6,627 nucleotides of DNA from Pseudomonadota bacterium (GCA_003242275.1 QGUX01000200.1:1-6627), one strand, 5' to 3'; shown: positions 1 to 5,649, numbered from the stretch's first letter. The notes: generated from the sequence alone by a model not told the origin. Made by a program: numbers and translations.

Positions 1-1
1 T

Positions 2-640
2 CCCTTTGACGAAATCGCCCTCGAGGAGGCGCTGCGCCTGAAGGAAAAGGGCCTCGCCGATGAGGTCGTGGTGGCCTCCATCGGCCCGGCCGACGTGCAG
101 AACCAGCTGCGCACCGCCCTGGCCATTGGCGCCGACCGCGCCGTGCTGGTCGCCACCGGCAGCCCGCTGGAGCCGCTGGATGCGGCCCGTACCCTGCTGA
201 AGCTGGTGGAGCGCGAGAACCCGTTCCTGGTGCTGCTGGGCAAGCAGGCCATCGACGACGACAACAACCAGACCGGCCAGATGCTGGCCGCGCTGTGGGA
301 CCGCCCGCAGGCCACCTTCGCCTCGAAGGTCGAGATCAGCGGCGACACGGCGCGCGTCACGCGCGAAGTGGACGCGGGCCTGGAGACCATCGAGGTCGAC
401 CTGCCGGCGGTGATCACCGCCGACCTGCGGCTGAACGAGCCCCGCTTCGTGAAGCTGCCCGAGATCATCAAGGCCAAGAAAAAGCCGCTGGAAACGCTGG
501 ACTTCGGCGCGCTCGGCATCGCGCCGAAGCCGCGCCTTTCGGCCGTGCACTATGCGCCGCCGCCGGCGCGCAGCAGGGGCGTGATGGTGAAGGACGTGGA
601 CGAATTGCTGGCGCAGCTGGCTGCGAAGGAGCTGATCTGA
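2..640 (+). CDS. etfB: Electron transfer flavoprotein beta subunit (5' end missing)
   Basis: This is the beta subunit of the soluble FAD/AMP-binding electron transfer flavoprotein. The complex takes electrons from acyl-CoA and related dehydrogenases and passes them to ETF:quinone oxidoreductase. The gene enters from the left edge already open. The first readable residues, PFDEIALEEALRLKEKG, match a conserved segment near residue 40 of family members, so roughly the first 35-40 residues are lost; 212 residues remain. Other family marks are GKQAIDDDNNQTGQMLAALW (AMP-binding region), the beta signature around REVDAGLETIEVDLPAVIT, and the NEPRFVKLPEIIKAKKKP segment. In mammalian ETF the equivalent of that last segment carries the leucine anchor that docks partner dehydrogenases. 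Its TGA stop overlaps the etfA ATG by one base, implying translational coupling. A GTG at position 68 is internal and is not the start. Confidence 0.96.
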   Translation, partial: PFDEIALEEALRLKEKGLADEVVVASIGPADVQNQLRTALAIGADRAVLVATGSPLEPLDAARTLLKLVERENPFLVLLGKQAIDDDNNQTGQMLAALWDRPQATFASKVEISGDTARVTREVDAGLETIEVDLPAVITADLRLNEPRFVKLPEIIKAKKKPLETLDFGALGIAPKPRLSAVHYAPPPARSRGVMVKDVDELLAQLAAKELI

Positions 641-1599
641 TGGCGCGCATCCTGGTCATCGCCGAACACGGCGCAACGCTTTCCCAGGCCACCTCGCGCG
701 CAGTGCGCTGCGCGCAGGACATCGGTGGCGAGATCCACGTGGCCGTGGCCGGCAAGGACGTTGCAGCCGTGGCGGCCGCCGCCGCAAGGCTCGCCGGCGT
801 GGCGAAGGTGCTGACGCTGGACGATGCGGCCAACGAGCATCCGCTGGCGGCCGTGCTGGCGCCGCAGTTCGCCGCCCTGGCCAGGAACGGCTACACGCAC
901 GTGCTGGCCCCCTCCACCACCTTCGGCAAGGACCTGTTGCCGCGGGTGGCGGCGCTGCTCGAGGTACCGGCCATCAGTGACGTGATGGCGGTGGAGTCCC
1001 CGACCCGCTTCCGCCGGCCCATCTATGCCGGCAACGCCATCCTCACCGTGGAGGCTGGGGACCTCGTGCCGGTGTGCGCCACCGTGCGCACGGCTTCGTA
1101 CGTGGCCGCCGGAGAGCAGGAGGCCGCCGCCCCGGTGGAGCCGGCCGGCGTGCCGGCGCCCGCGGTCTCCCACACCCGCTACGTGGCCCTCGCGGCCCAG
1201 GGCGGCGACCGCCCGGACCTGCAGAGCGCCCGCCGGGTGGTCTCGGGCGGCCGGGCACTGGGCAGCGCCGAGAAGTTCAGGCTGGTCTATGACCTCGCCG
1301 ATGCGCTGGGCGCGGCCGTGGGCGCCTCCCGGGCGGCCGTGGACGCCGGCTACGCCCCGAACGACCTGCAGGTGGGGCAGACTGGCAAGATCATCGCCCC
1401 CGAGCTGTACATCGCCCTGGGCATCTCCGGCGCCATCCAGCACATGACCGGCATCAAGGACGCGCGCACCATCGTGGCCATCAACAAGGACCCGGACGCG
1501 CCCATCTTCGAGGCCGCCGACTACGGCCTGGTGGCGGACCTGTTCGAGGCCGTGCCGAAGCTGATCGAGGGCATCAGGAAGCGCCAGGCCGCGGGCTGA
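640..1599 (+). CDS. etfA: Electron transfer flavoprotein alpha subunit
   Basis: This is the FAD-binding alpha subunit, partner of the beta subunit encoded just upstream. It has 319 residues, a normal length for the family. The N-terminal alpha/beta domain starts [11 protein letters not shown]. The C-terminal FAD domain begins at VVSGGRALG (residues 200-208) and continues with [11 protein letters not shown] (VGQTGK at 245-250). It also contains the alpha signature [16 protein letters not shown] (256-271) and NKDPDAPIF (282-290). The ATG at 640 is preferred because it begins this conserved N-terminus, overlaps the etfB stop (TGATG), and has a strong AAGGAG Shine-Dalgarno at 626-631, eight bases upstream, inside etfB. 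The same frame stays open further upstream, but that stretch only shadows etfB. The two genes form an operon that probably ends at the hairpins downstream. Nothing looks truncated or unusual. Confidence 0.97.
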   Translation: MARILVIAEHGATLSQATSRAVRCAQDIGGEIHVAVAGKDVAAVAAAAARLAGVAKVLTLDDAANEHPLAAVLAPQFAALARNGYTHVLAPSTTFGKDLLPRVAALLEVPAISDVMAVESPTRFRRPIYAGNAILTVEAGDLVPVCATVRTASYVAAGEQEAAAPVEPAGVPAPAVSHTRYVALAAQGGDRPDLQSARRVVSGGRALGSAEKFRLVYDLADALGAAVGASRAAVDAGYAPNDLQVGQTGKIIAPELYIALGISGAIQHMTGIKDARTIVAINKDPDAPIFEAADYGLVADLFEAVPKLIEGIRKRQAAG

Positions 1600-1610
1600 T
1601 GCGCGGTGCC

Positions 1611-1638
1611 GGGCGAGGGTCCCACGGGGACGTCGCCC
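1611..1638 (+). other. Imperfect hairpin just after etfA
   Basis: Eleven bases after the etfA stop, GGGCGA (1611-1616) pairs with TCGCCC (1633-1638). Inside that stem, GTCCC (1619-1623) pairs with GGGAC (1627-1631) around an ACG loop; a small internal loop separates the two stems. No T run follows, so this is not a canonical intrinsic terminator. It could protect the mRNA 3' end or act together with the stronger hairpin at 1681. In DNA this GC-rich, such a structure could also arise by chance. Confidence 0.4.
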
Positions 1639-1680
1639 GCCCTGCCGGTCACGGCCCGGTCCTGGAAAAGCGCGGGGCAA

Positions 1681-1712
1681 CAAGAAGGGCGGCCACAGGG
1701 CCGCCCTTCTTG
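1681..1712. terminator. Bidirectional intrinsic terminator between convergent genes
   Basis: A perfect 14-bp inverted repeat, CAAGAAGGGCGGCC (1681-1694) and its complement (1699-1712), flanks a 4-base ACAG loop. The GC-rich core lies next to the loop. The outer part is A-rich on the left and CTTCTTG on the right, so on either strand a GC stem is followed by a U-rich stretch. It lies between the etfA stop (1599, + strand) and the TPR gene stop (1736, - strand), where a shared terminator is expected. The tail is interrupted (CTTCTTG rather than an unbroken T run), so termination strength is uncertain. Confidence 0.85.
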
Positions 1713-1735
1713 CGTCAGCCGGTGTCGGGAGACGA

Positions 1736-2956
1736 TCAGCTGGCGTGCAGCGCCCACAGCTTGGCGATGCGGTTGGTCACCTCATTGTCGGTTTCCACCG
1801 AGCGGAAGGTCTTGGCGGCATCGGCCTTCTGGCCGGCCTTCAGCTGCGCCACACCCAGCGTCATCTGGGCATCGGCGGCGTTCTTCAGGCCGCCCTTGGC
1901 GATGCCGGCCTTCAGCGACTCCACCGCCTCGGCGTACTGGCCGAAGCTGAACTGCGCCATGCCCAGCGCCACGTAGGCATCGCCGGTGGGCGCGGATTTG
2001 GCCTCGCTCTGGAGCTGGGCCAGCTCACCCCTGCTCGAATCGGCGCGCTCGCGGTTGGACTTCAGGTAGCGCTCGGCGCGCTCCTTCTCGGGACCATCCT
2101 GGAAGGCCTTGGCCTTGTTCAGGCCGTTCTCCAGCGCCACCGCCGCCTCGTTCGGCAGGCCCAGCGAAGTGGCCGCCTCGGAATAGGCGATGAAGTCCGA
2201 GGGATGCTTGAGGTTGCCGGTGGAATCCATCAGGCGGTAGAGCTGCACCTTCTGGCGCGGATCCAGCCGCTCCTTCTTGACCTCGTACAGCAGCGCCAGC
2301 CAGGTGTCGGCCGTCGGGTAGTAGCGCACCAGCTTCTCGAGCGTGGCCTGTGCTGCCTCGGCATTGCCGGACTTGTCGTACGACTGCTGCAGCAGCACCA
2401 GCTCGTTGCGCTCCGGCTTGCGGCCGGCCTTCTCCGCGGCGGTCACGCGGTCGTTGAAGACCTTGATGGCCTCGGCGTAGTTCTTCTGCTGGTAGTAGGC
2501 CTGGCCCACGACGGTGTAGACGTCGCCGTCGGCCTGGCCCGCCTTGATCAGCTCGTTGCCATACTTGATGGCCTGCGGGAAGTTCTTCTGCTGGTAGTAG
2601 GCCGCCATCAGCGCCTTGCGGAACTTGGCCTCGTCGGCCGGCCCGGGCGAGAAGCCGGAGTTCAGCATCCCCTCCATGTTCTCGATGATGCCGGCGTTGT
2701 TGCGCTGGGCCTTGGCGGCCTCGAGCAGGAAGAAGTGCGCGGCGTAGACGTCGTCCGCCTTCTTCTTCTTGGCCAGCGCCTCCCTGGCCTTGGCTTCAAC
2801 TTCAGGCCAACGTTTCGCCTCCATCGCCTTCTGGGCCGCGAGGAAAATCTCGCCCAGCTCCGGGCTGGTGGTCGGAGCCTTCTGCGCGCTGGCAGCAAAG
2901 CTGGCGGTCGCCAGCACGGCGGCCACGAGAACCGAGCGAACGATGGTCTTCGTCAT
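1736..2956 (-). CDS. Periplasmic TPR-repeat protein next to the Ton system
   Basis: This is a 406-residue tetratricopeptide-repeat protein predicted to be exported. A Sec signal peptide covers residues 1-24: basic start MTKTIVR, hydrophobic core, and an ASA cleavage site before QKAP. TPR-like helix pairs are visible at about 34-66, 112-145, 146-179, 184-217, 326-358 and 360-390. A charged, helix-prone stretch lies at about 278-322. There is no enzyme motif, and no transmembrane segment after the signal, so a soluble periplasmic scaffold is most likely. The ATG at 2956 is chosen because GGAGAAGG lies five bases upstream (2962-2969). A TTG fifteen bases earlier would overlap that ribosome binding site and add residues ahead of the signal peptide. 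The gene follows exbD2 on the same strand after 155 bases, so it may be co-transcribed or have its own promoter. TPR proteins beside tonB/exb genes are recalled from some Vibrio and Shewanella clusters, but the specific role here is unknown. Confidence 0.88.
   Translation of the reverse strand: MTKTIVRSVLVAAVLATASFAASAQKAPTTSPELGEIFLAAQKAMEAKRWPEVEAKAREALAKKKKADDVYAAHFFLLEAAKAQRNNAGIIENMEGMLNSGFSPGPADEAKFRKALMAAYYQQKNFPQAIKYGNELIKAGQADGDVYTVVGQAYYQQKNYAEAIKVFNDRVTAAEKAGRKPERNELVLLQQSYDKSGNAEAAQATLEKLVRYYPTADTWLALLYEVKKERLDPRQKVQLYRLMDSTGNLKHPSDFIAYSEAATSLGLPNEAAVALENGLNKAKAFQDGPEKERAERYLKSNRERADSSRGELAQLQSEAKSAPTGDAYVALGMAQFSFGQYAEAVESLKAGIAKGGLKNAADAQMTLGVAQLKAGQKADAAKTFRSVETDNEVTNRIAKLWALHAS
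2479..2603 (-). repeat. Direct repeat within the TPR gene, one repeat unit apart
   Basis: Identical 23-base segments occur at 2479-2501 and 2581-2603. They are offset by 102 bases, exactly 34 codons, which is the length of one TPR motif. Both encode AYYQQKN (residues 119-125 and 153-159). This is an internal protein repeat with the same codons in both copies, not a mobile element. Confidence 0.9.
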
Positions 2957-2961
2957 CTCTG

Positions 2962-2969
2962 CCTTCTCC
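2962..2969 (-). promoter_or_regulatory. Ribosome binding site that fixes the TPR gene start
   Basis: On the minus strand GGAGAAGG lies five bases before the ATG at 2956. It overlaps the possible upstream TTG start at 2971, which has no comparable site of its own, so it decides in favour of the ATG. Confidence 0.75.
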
Positions 2970-2976
2970 AACTGGC

Positions 2977-2990
2977 GGGCCTTACGGCCC
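2977..2990 (-). promoter_or_regulatory. GUAA-capped stem-loop before the TPR gene ribosome binding site
   Basis: In the minus-strand transcript GGGCC pairs with GGCCC around a GUAA loop, which belongs to the stable GNRA tetraloop class. The stem ends seven bases before the GGAGAAGG ribosome binding site. It could shield the transcript's 5' end or affect ribosome loading. The stem is only five base pairs, so a chance origin is possible. Confidence 0.4.
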
Positions 2991-2997
2991 CACCTAA

Positions 2998-3006
2998 GTC
3001 ATACCA
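2998..3006 (-). promoter_or_regulatory. Possible extended -10 promoter for the TPR gene
   Basis: The minus strand reads TGGTATGAC, fitting TGn plus a -10 hexamer with four of six consensus bases. It lies about 40 bases before the ATG, in a locally AT-richer patch of the 155-base gap after exbD2. No convincing -35 was found. If real, the TPR gene could be expressed apart from the ton genes. Confidence 0.25.
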
Positions 3007-3087
3007 CAATCCCCCGCCGGCGAAAGTCAGCGGATGGGCTACAGGCCCTTTCTGCCGCATGGCGGCTGAATCGGGCCTGAATGTCGG

Positions 3088-3106
3088 CGGGGAGCGACGC
3101 TCCCCG
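3088..3106 (-). other. Strong hairpin after exbD2
   Basis: CGGGGAGC (3088-3095) and its complement GCTCCCCG (3099-3106) form an 8-bp stem with a three-base spacer, so the innermost pairs probably open. It starts five bases past the exbD2 stop. The downstream minus-strand sequence (GCCGACATTC) has no T run, so it is not a canonical terminator. It could stabilise the 3' end of the ton mRNA or reduce read-through into the TPR gene. Confidence 0.5.
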
Positions 3107-3111
3107 GGACC

Positions 3112-3540
3112 TCAGTCCGCGAATTCGGCGACGTTCGTGAAGCCCATGCGCACCATGTTGGCGCGCTGCGCGGCGGCCATCACATTGGCCACCACGTCGT
3201 ACAGCGCAAGACCCGAGGGGCGCATGTGGATCTCGGGCTGGGGATCCTTCAGCGACTCCTGCTGGAAGAAGGCTTCCAGCTCCGGGATGCTCGGCACCAC
3301 GTTGCCATTGACCACCACGGTGCCGTCGGGGTCGATCTCGATGTTGATGCGCTCGGGTTCGACCCGCACCTGCTGGTCCAGCGGCGTCGGCGGCGGCATC
3401 TCGAGCTTGATGCCGTGGGTCTGCACCGGCAGCGTGATGATCAGCATCACCAGCAGCACCAGCATCACGTCGATGAGCGGGACCGTGTTGACCTCGCACA
3501 TCGGGTCGTCGGCGCCGGATTCTCCTACCTTGAATGCCAT
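3112..3540 (-). CDS. exbD2: ExbD-family motor protein, second copy
   Basis: This is a 142-residue biopolymer transport protein of the ExbD/TolR family. It has a short cytoplasmic N-terminus, one transmembrane helix (about residues 19-39) and a periplasmic domain. The helix carries PLIDVMLVLLVMLI; Asp24 corresponds to the essential proton-coupling aspartate (Asp25 of E. coli ExbD). A proline-rich linker, MPPPTPLDQQ, follows. AGGAG at 3550-3554, nine bases from the ATG, lies in the 16-base gap after exbD1, so translation is probably tied to exbD1. In Xanthomonas campestris the equivalent exbD2 was reported to be dispensable for ferric iron uptake, unlike tonB, exbB and exbD1, but needed for other interactions. 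Because the key aspartate is kept here, I infer a working alternative motor subunit rather than a relic. The numbering follows gene order. Confidence 0.93.
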   Translation of the reverse strand: MAFKVGESGADDPMCEVNTVPLIDVMLVLLVMLIITLPVQTHGIKLEMPPPTPLDQQVRVEPERINIEIDPDGTVVVNGNVVPSIPELEAFFQQESLKDPQPEIHMRPSGLALYDVVANVMAAAQRANMVRMGFTNVAEFAD

Positions 3541-3951
3541 TTGGTCAGACTCCTGCTCAGCCGCCGCCGGCGCCGCCCTTGGGCTCGGTGAGGAACGACA
3601 CCTCGATGATGCCGGCGGTCTGGATGGTGTACAGGGCGCGCGCCACGTGCTCGTAGCGCGCGTTGCGGTCGGCCTTCATGTGGACCTTCGGCGGGAGCTG
3701 CCCGGCGGAGTAAGCCGCCTGGCTGCGGGCCGCCAGGTGCTCGAACAGCCCCTGGCGGTCCACCGCGCCGCCGCCGATGTAGATGTTGCCTTCCACGTCG
3801 ACCGACACGGGGATGTCCTCCGGCTTGGTCTGCTGCGCGATGTTGCGCGGCTCGGGCAGGTCGACCTTCACGGACGGCACGATCACCGGCACCGTGATGA
3901 GGAAGATGATGAGCATCACCAGCATCACGTCGATGAGCGGGACCGTGTTGA
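3457..3951 (-). repeat. 35-bp identity between the two exbD genes
   Basis: Positions 3457-3491 and 3917-3951 are identical over 35 bases. They encode the NTVPLIDVMLV segment that includes the proton-coupling aspartate. The rest of the two genes is clearly diverged. Strong protein constraint, shared codon preference or local gene conversion could each explain the identity. Confidence 0.9.
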
Positions 3952-3994
3952 TCTCCGACATCTCCTCCTGGCTTTCCTTGACACTGAATGCCAT
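3557..3994 (-). CDS. exbD1: ExbD-family motor protein, first copy
   Basis: This is a 145-residue ExbD/TolR-family protein. With ExbB it forms the proton channel that energises TonB. The N-terminus (residues 1-15) is cytoplasmic. The transmembrane helix spans about 17-37 and contains PLIDVMLVMLIIFLI; Asp22 is the expected proton-coupling residue. A periplasmic domain follows, with segments resembling those of other ExbD proteins (for example IPVSVDVEGNIYIGG and KVHMKADRNARYEHV). It ends in a glycine-rich tail, GGAGGG. The ATG at 3994 has an AGGGGA Shine-Dalgarno about six bases upstream. The gene starts 38 bases after the exbB stop, past a perfect palindrome. By position it matches exbD1 of Xanthomonas campestris, which is required for ferric iron uptake there. 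Confidence 0.95.
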   Translation of the reverse strand: MAFSVKESQEEMSEINTVPLIDVMLVMLIIFLITVPVIVPSVKVDLPEPRNIAQQTKPEDIPVSVDVEGNIYIGGGAVDRQGLFEHLAARSQAAYSAGQLPPKVHMKADRNARYEHVARALYTIQTAGIIEVSFLTEPKGGAGGG

Positions 3995-4012
3995 GGCGGT
4001 CCCCTGTACTCG

Positions 4013-4026
4013 CTTAAGCGCTTAAG
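4013..4026. repeat. 14-bp perfect palindrome between exbB and exbD1
   Basis: CTTAAGCGCTTAAG is its own reverse complement. It fills much of the 38-base gap between the exbB stop and the exbD1 start. It could be a dimeric-protein operator site or a small RNA structure affecting the ExbB:ExbD ratio. Half of it, CGCTTAAGC, recurs upstream of exbB at 4799-4807. Confidence 0.8.
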
Positions 4027-4032
4027 GCCGTG

Positions 4033-4782
4033 TTACTTGCGGTTGGCCGCGGGGGCGGCAGCCGCCGGGGCGACCACCGGCCGGACCACTTCGGGCTTCA
4101 CGCCGCCGATGAGGTTGGCCTCGATGTCGCCGGTGAAGTCACGCACCGACTCCATGATGGTCTTGTTGCGCTTCAGCAGCACGTTGTAGCAGATCACCGC
4201 GGGCACCGCGACGACCAGGCCCAGCGCGGTCATGATCAGCGCCTCGCCCACCGGACCGGCCACCTGGTCGATCGACGGCTGGCCCGACAGGCCGATCTTG
4301 ATCAGCGCGTTCAGGATGCCGTACACGGTGCCGATCAGGCCCACGAACGGAGCGGTCGAGCCCACGGTCGCGAGGAACGACAGGCCGCTGCCCAGCTTGC
4401 TGCTCATGGTGTCGACCGAGCGGTTCAGCGTCATGCCCAGCCACTCGCGCATCGAGATGCGGTCGTTCAGGCGGCCCTCGTAGTGGCCGGCGGCGCGGAT
4501 GGCGCTCTCGGCGATCACGCGGAAGTCGTCATCCTTGGGCAGACGCTCGGCGCCCTCCTTCGCGGAGCCGGCCGACCAGAAGTTCTTCTCCACGTTCCGG
4601 GCGGCCTTGTTCAGCTTGTATTGGTCCCAGAACTTGGTGAAGAAGATCCACCAGGTTCCGAGCGACATGATCAGGAGCACGCCAAGGATGGTGTAGGAGA
4701 TCGAGTTTCCGTGCTCGATCAGTGCGCCGAAACCATACGGGTTGCTGGCCGGATCGACGGCGGCCGCGACATCTTCGTTCAT
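4033..4782 (-). CDS. exbB: ExbB, MotA/TolQ/ExbB-family proton channel of the Ton system
   Basis: This is a 249-residue inner-membrane protein that assembles as a ring around ExbD and couples proton flow to TonB movement. It has three predicted membrane helices: about 28-48 (ISYTILGVLLIMSLGTWWIFF), 134-157 (LSFLATVGSTAPFVGLIGTVYGI) and 179-202 (GEALIMTALGLVVAVPAVICYN). A large cytoplasmic loop lies between the first two. Thr152, Glu180 and Thr185 correspond to the functionally important Thr148, Glu176 and Thr181 of E. coli ExbB. The C-terminal tail is rich in alanine and proline. The ATG at 4782 is preceded by GAGGA four bases upstream. Sequence and position beside tonB and exbD favour ExbB over TolQ. 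It lies 109 bases downstream of tonB, a gap that carries a nested hairpin, so its expression may differ from that of tonB. Confidence 0.96.
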   Translation of the reverse strand: MNEDVAAAVDPASNPYGFGALIEHGNSISYTILGVLLIMSLGTWWIFFTKFWDQYKLNKAARNVEKNFWSAGSAKEGAERLPKDDDFRVIAESAIRAAGHYEGRLNDRISMREWLGMTLNRSVDTMSSKLGSGLSFLATVGSTAPFVGLIGTVYGILNALIKIGLSGQPSIDQVAGPVGEALIMTALGLVVAVPAVICYNVLLKRNKTIMESVRDFTGDIEANLIGGVKPEVVRPVVAPAAAAPAANRK

Positions 4783-4798
4783 TGTTTCCTCGATTGCT

Positions 4799-4807
4799 GC
4801 TTAAGCG
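4799..4807 (-). promoter_or_regulatory. CGCTTAAGC element upstream of exbB
   Basis: The minus strand reads CGCTTAAGC, 16 bases before the exbB ATG. The same nine bases lie 17 bases before the exbD1 ATG (4012-4020). The matched placement suggests a shared element, but no known regulator is assigned. Confidence 0.4.
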
Positions 4808-4837
4808 TCTGCGTAAAACTCGATACCCACAACATAA

Positions 4838-4880
4838 CCGCGCCCGAAAAAGTGGCTGGCGGCCACCGCTTCGGGCGCGG
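4838..4880 (-). promoter_or_regulatory. Nested hairpin with a T run between tonB and exbB
   Basis: An outer perfect 11-bp stem, CCGCGCCCGAA (4838-4848) with its complement (4870-4880), encloses an inner 5-bp stem, GTGGC (4852-4856) with GCCAC (4862-4866). On the minus strand the inner hairpin is followed at once by TTTTT (4847-4851), the layout of a weak intrinsic terminator. It could attenuate transcription between tonB and exbB or mark an RNA processing point. Confidence 0.5.
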
Positions 4881-4891
4881 AAATCCCCAAA

Positions 4892-5548
4892 TTATCGATC
4901 GCTTTCACCCTTGAGCGTGAAGCGCACCGGCAGCGTCGCGCAGTCGGCTTCCGGCTTTCCATCAACGGTGCCGGGCTTCATGCGGATGCCCCGGGCCAGT
5001 CGCAGGGCGGCATCGTCGAGACGGGAAAACCCCGAGCTCTCGGCCACCTTCAGCTGGCTCGTGTCGATGCGGCCGTTGGTGCCCCAGCAAACCTGCACCC
5101 TGACGATGCCCTCCTCCTGCAGGCTGCGCGAGGCAGACGGATAGTAGTCCTGCGGGTCGGGAACGTACGTCAGCTGGAAGCGCGTGCGCTGCACCGGACG
5201 CGCGGGCGGCGCAGGCGGCGGCGGCGGAGCCGGCGGCACCACCTCGGTGGTGACGGGCGCCTGGATGGCGGTCGGCGGCGGAGCCGGCAGCTGGATGTCG
5301 ACCAGCACGGGCGGCACCTGCACCGGCGGCAACTCCATCTGGACTTCAGGCGGCGGCGGAGGCGGTTCCTCCGGCTTCACCTCGTTGATGATCTCGGCCT
5401 TGATGGGCTGCGTGATCTGCTGGACGAGCTTGACCGCGAAGCCGCTCTTCAGCGCCCAGAAGAACGCCAGGTGAAAACCGATCAGGAGAACCAGGAAACC
5501 ACCGCGGCGGCTCAGCCAGTTGCCCTGTGATTGTGTGTATACGCCCAT
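4892..5548 (-). CDS. tonB: TonB energy transducer
   Basis: This is a 218-residue protein that carries energy from the ExbB/ExbD motor to outer-membrane TonB-dependent receptors. A single N-terminal membrane anchor (about 17-35) contains His26, matching the conserved histidine of the E. coli TonB SHLS motif. A proline-rich periplasmic spacer follows (about 59-118), including a P6 run (62-67) and a P5 run (108-112). The C-terminal TonB domain (about 122-212) has YP (136-137), SSG (171-173), LDDAA (177-181) and a final LPVRFTL strand. The spacer is acidic to neutral and has no Lys-Pro repeats. Cys154 and Cys203 both lie in the C-terminal domain. The ATG at 5548 has GAGG only two bases upstream, a tight spacing; no better in-frame start is visible. 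It is probably the first gene of the ton cluster, with a 230-base leader after ilvD. Confidence 0.95.
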   Translation of the reverse strand: MGVYTQSQGNWLSRRGGFLVLLIGFHLAFFWALKSGFAVKLVQQITQPIKAEIINEVKPEEPPPPPPEVQMELPPVQVPPVLVDIQLPAPPPTAIQAPVTTEVVPPAPPPPPAPPARPVQRTRFQLTYVPDPQDYYPSASRSLQEEGIVRVQVCWGTNGRIDTSQLKVAESSGFSRLDDAALRLARGIRMKPGTVDGKPEADCATLPVRFTLKGESDR

Positions 5549-5596
5549 GACCTCACCAGCCCCTCAATCTCTTGGACCTCCCCCAGGCCGCGCCGC

Positions 5597-5610
5597 AAGG
5601 TAACTACCTT
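5597..5610. promoter_or_regulatory. Inverted repeat AAGGTA-N2-TACCTT in the tonB leader
   Basis: Six-base arms flank a 2-base AC spacer, about 50 bases before the tonB start. The two-base spacer fits a DNA operator better than an RNA hairpin. No family of regulator can be assigned. Confidence 0.45.
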
Positions 5611-5617
5611 CGCGCCG

Positions 5618-5639
5618 GCATGCAAGTGTCCTTGCATGC
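5618..5639. promoter_or_regulatory. Inverted repeat GCATGCAAG-N4-CTTGCATGC upstream of tonB
   Basis: This is a perfect 9-bp inverted repeat with a TGTC spacer, 70 bases before the tonB ATG. It could be a dimer-binding operator or a stable 5' leader hairpin. It does not resemble the AT-rich GATAATGATAATCATTATC Fur consensus. It would sit just downstream of the transcript start if the promoter proposed at 5650-5679 is right. Confidence 0.55.
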
Positions 5640-5649
5640 GCTTCATCGA

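Noticed and set aside
550..1683. A 377-codon open frame on the minus strand opposite etfB and etfA
   Set aside because: It shadows two certain genes, has a Gly/Arg/His-rich composition and has no family motifs.
2956..2971. TTG at 2971 as the start of the TPR protein
   Set aside because: It overlaps the ribosome binding site of the ATG at 2956 and would place extra charged residues ahead of a well-formed signal peptide.
1745..4189. An 814-codon open frame on the plus strand opposite the TPR and exbD genes
   Set aside because: It is in codon register opposite the TPR gene and exbD1. Stops there require TTA, CTA or TCA in the sense genes, which are rare in GC-rich coding DNA. The product is low-complexity and resembles no known family, while the minus-strand genes are clear.
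4030..4914. A 294-codon open frame on the plus strand opposite exbB
   Set aside because: It is in register with the well-supported exbB gene, so the open frame follows from codon bias; its Arg/His/Asp-rich product matches nothing recognisable.
5194..5372. GGCGGC-rich low-complexity DNA that looks like a tandem repeat
   Set aside because: It encodes the proline-rich TonB spacer, which explains the repetitive codons.
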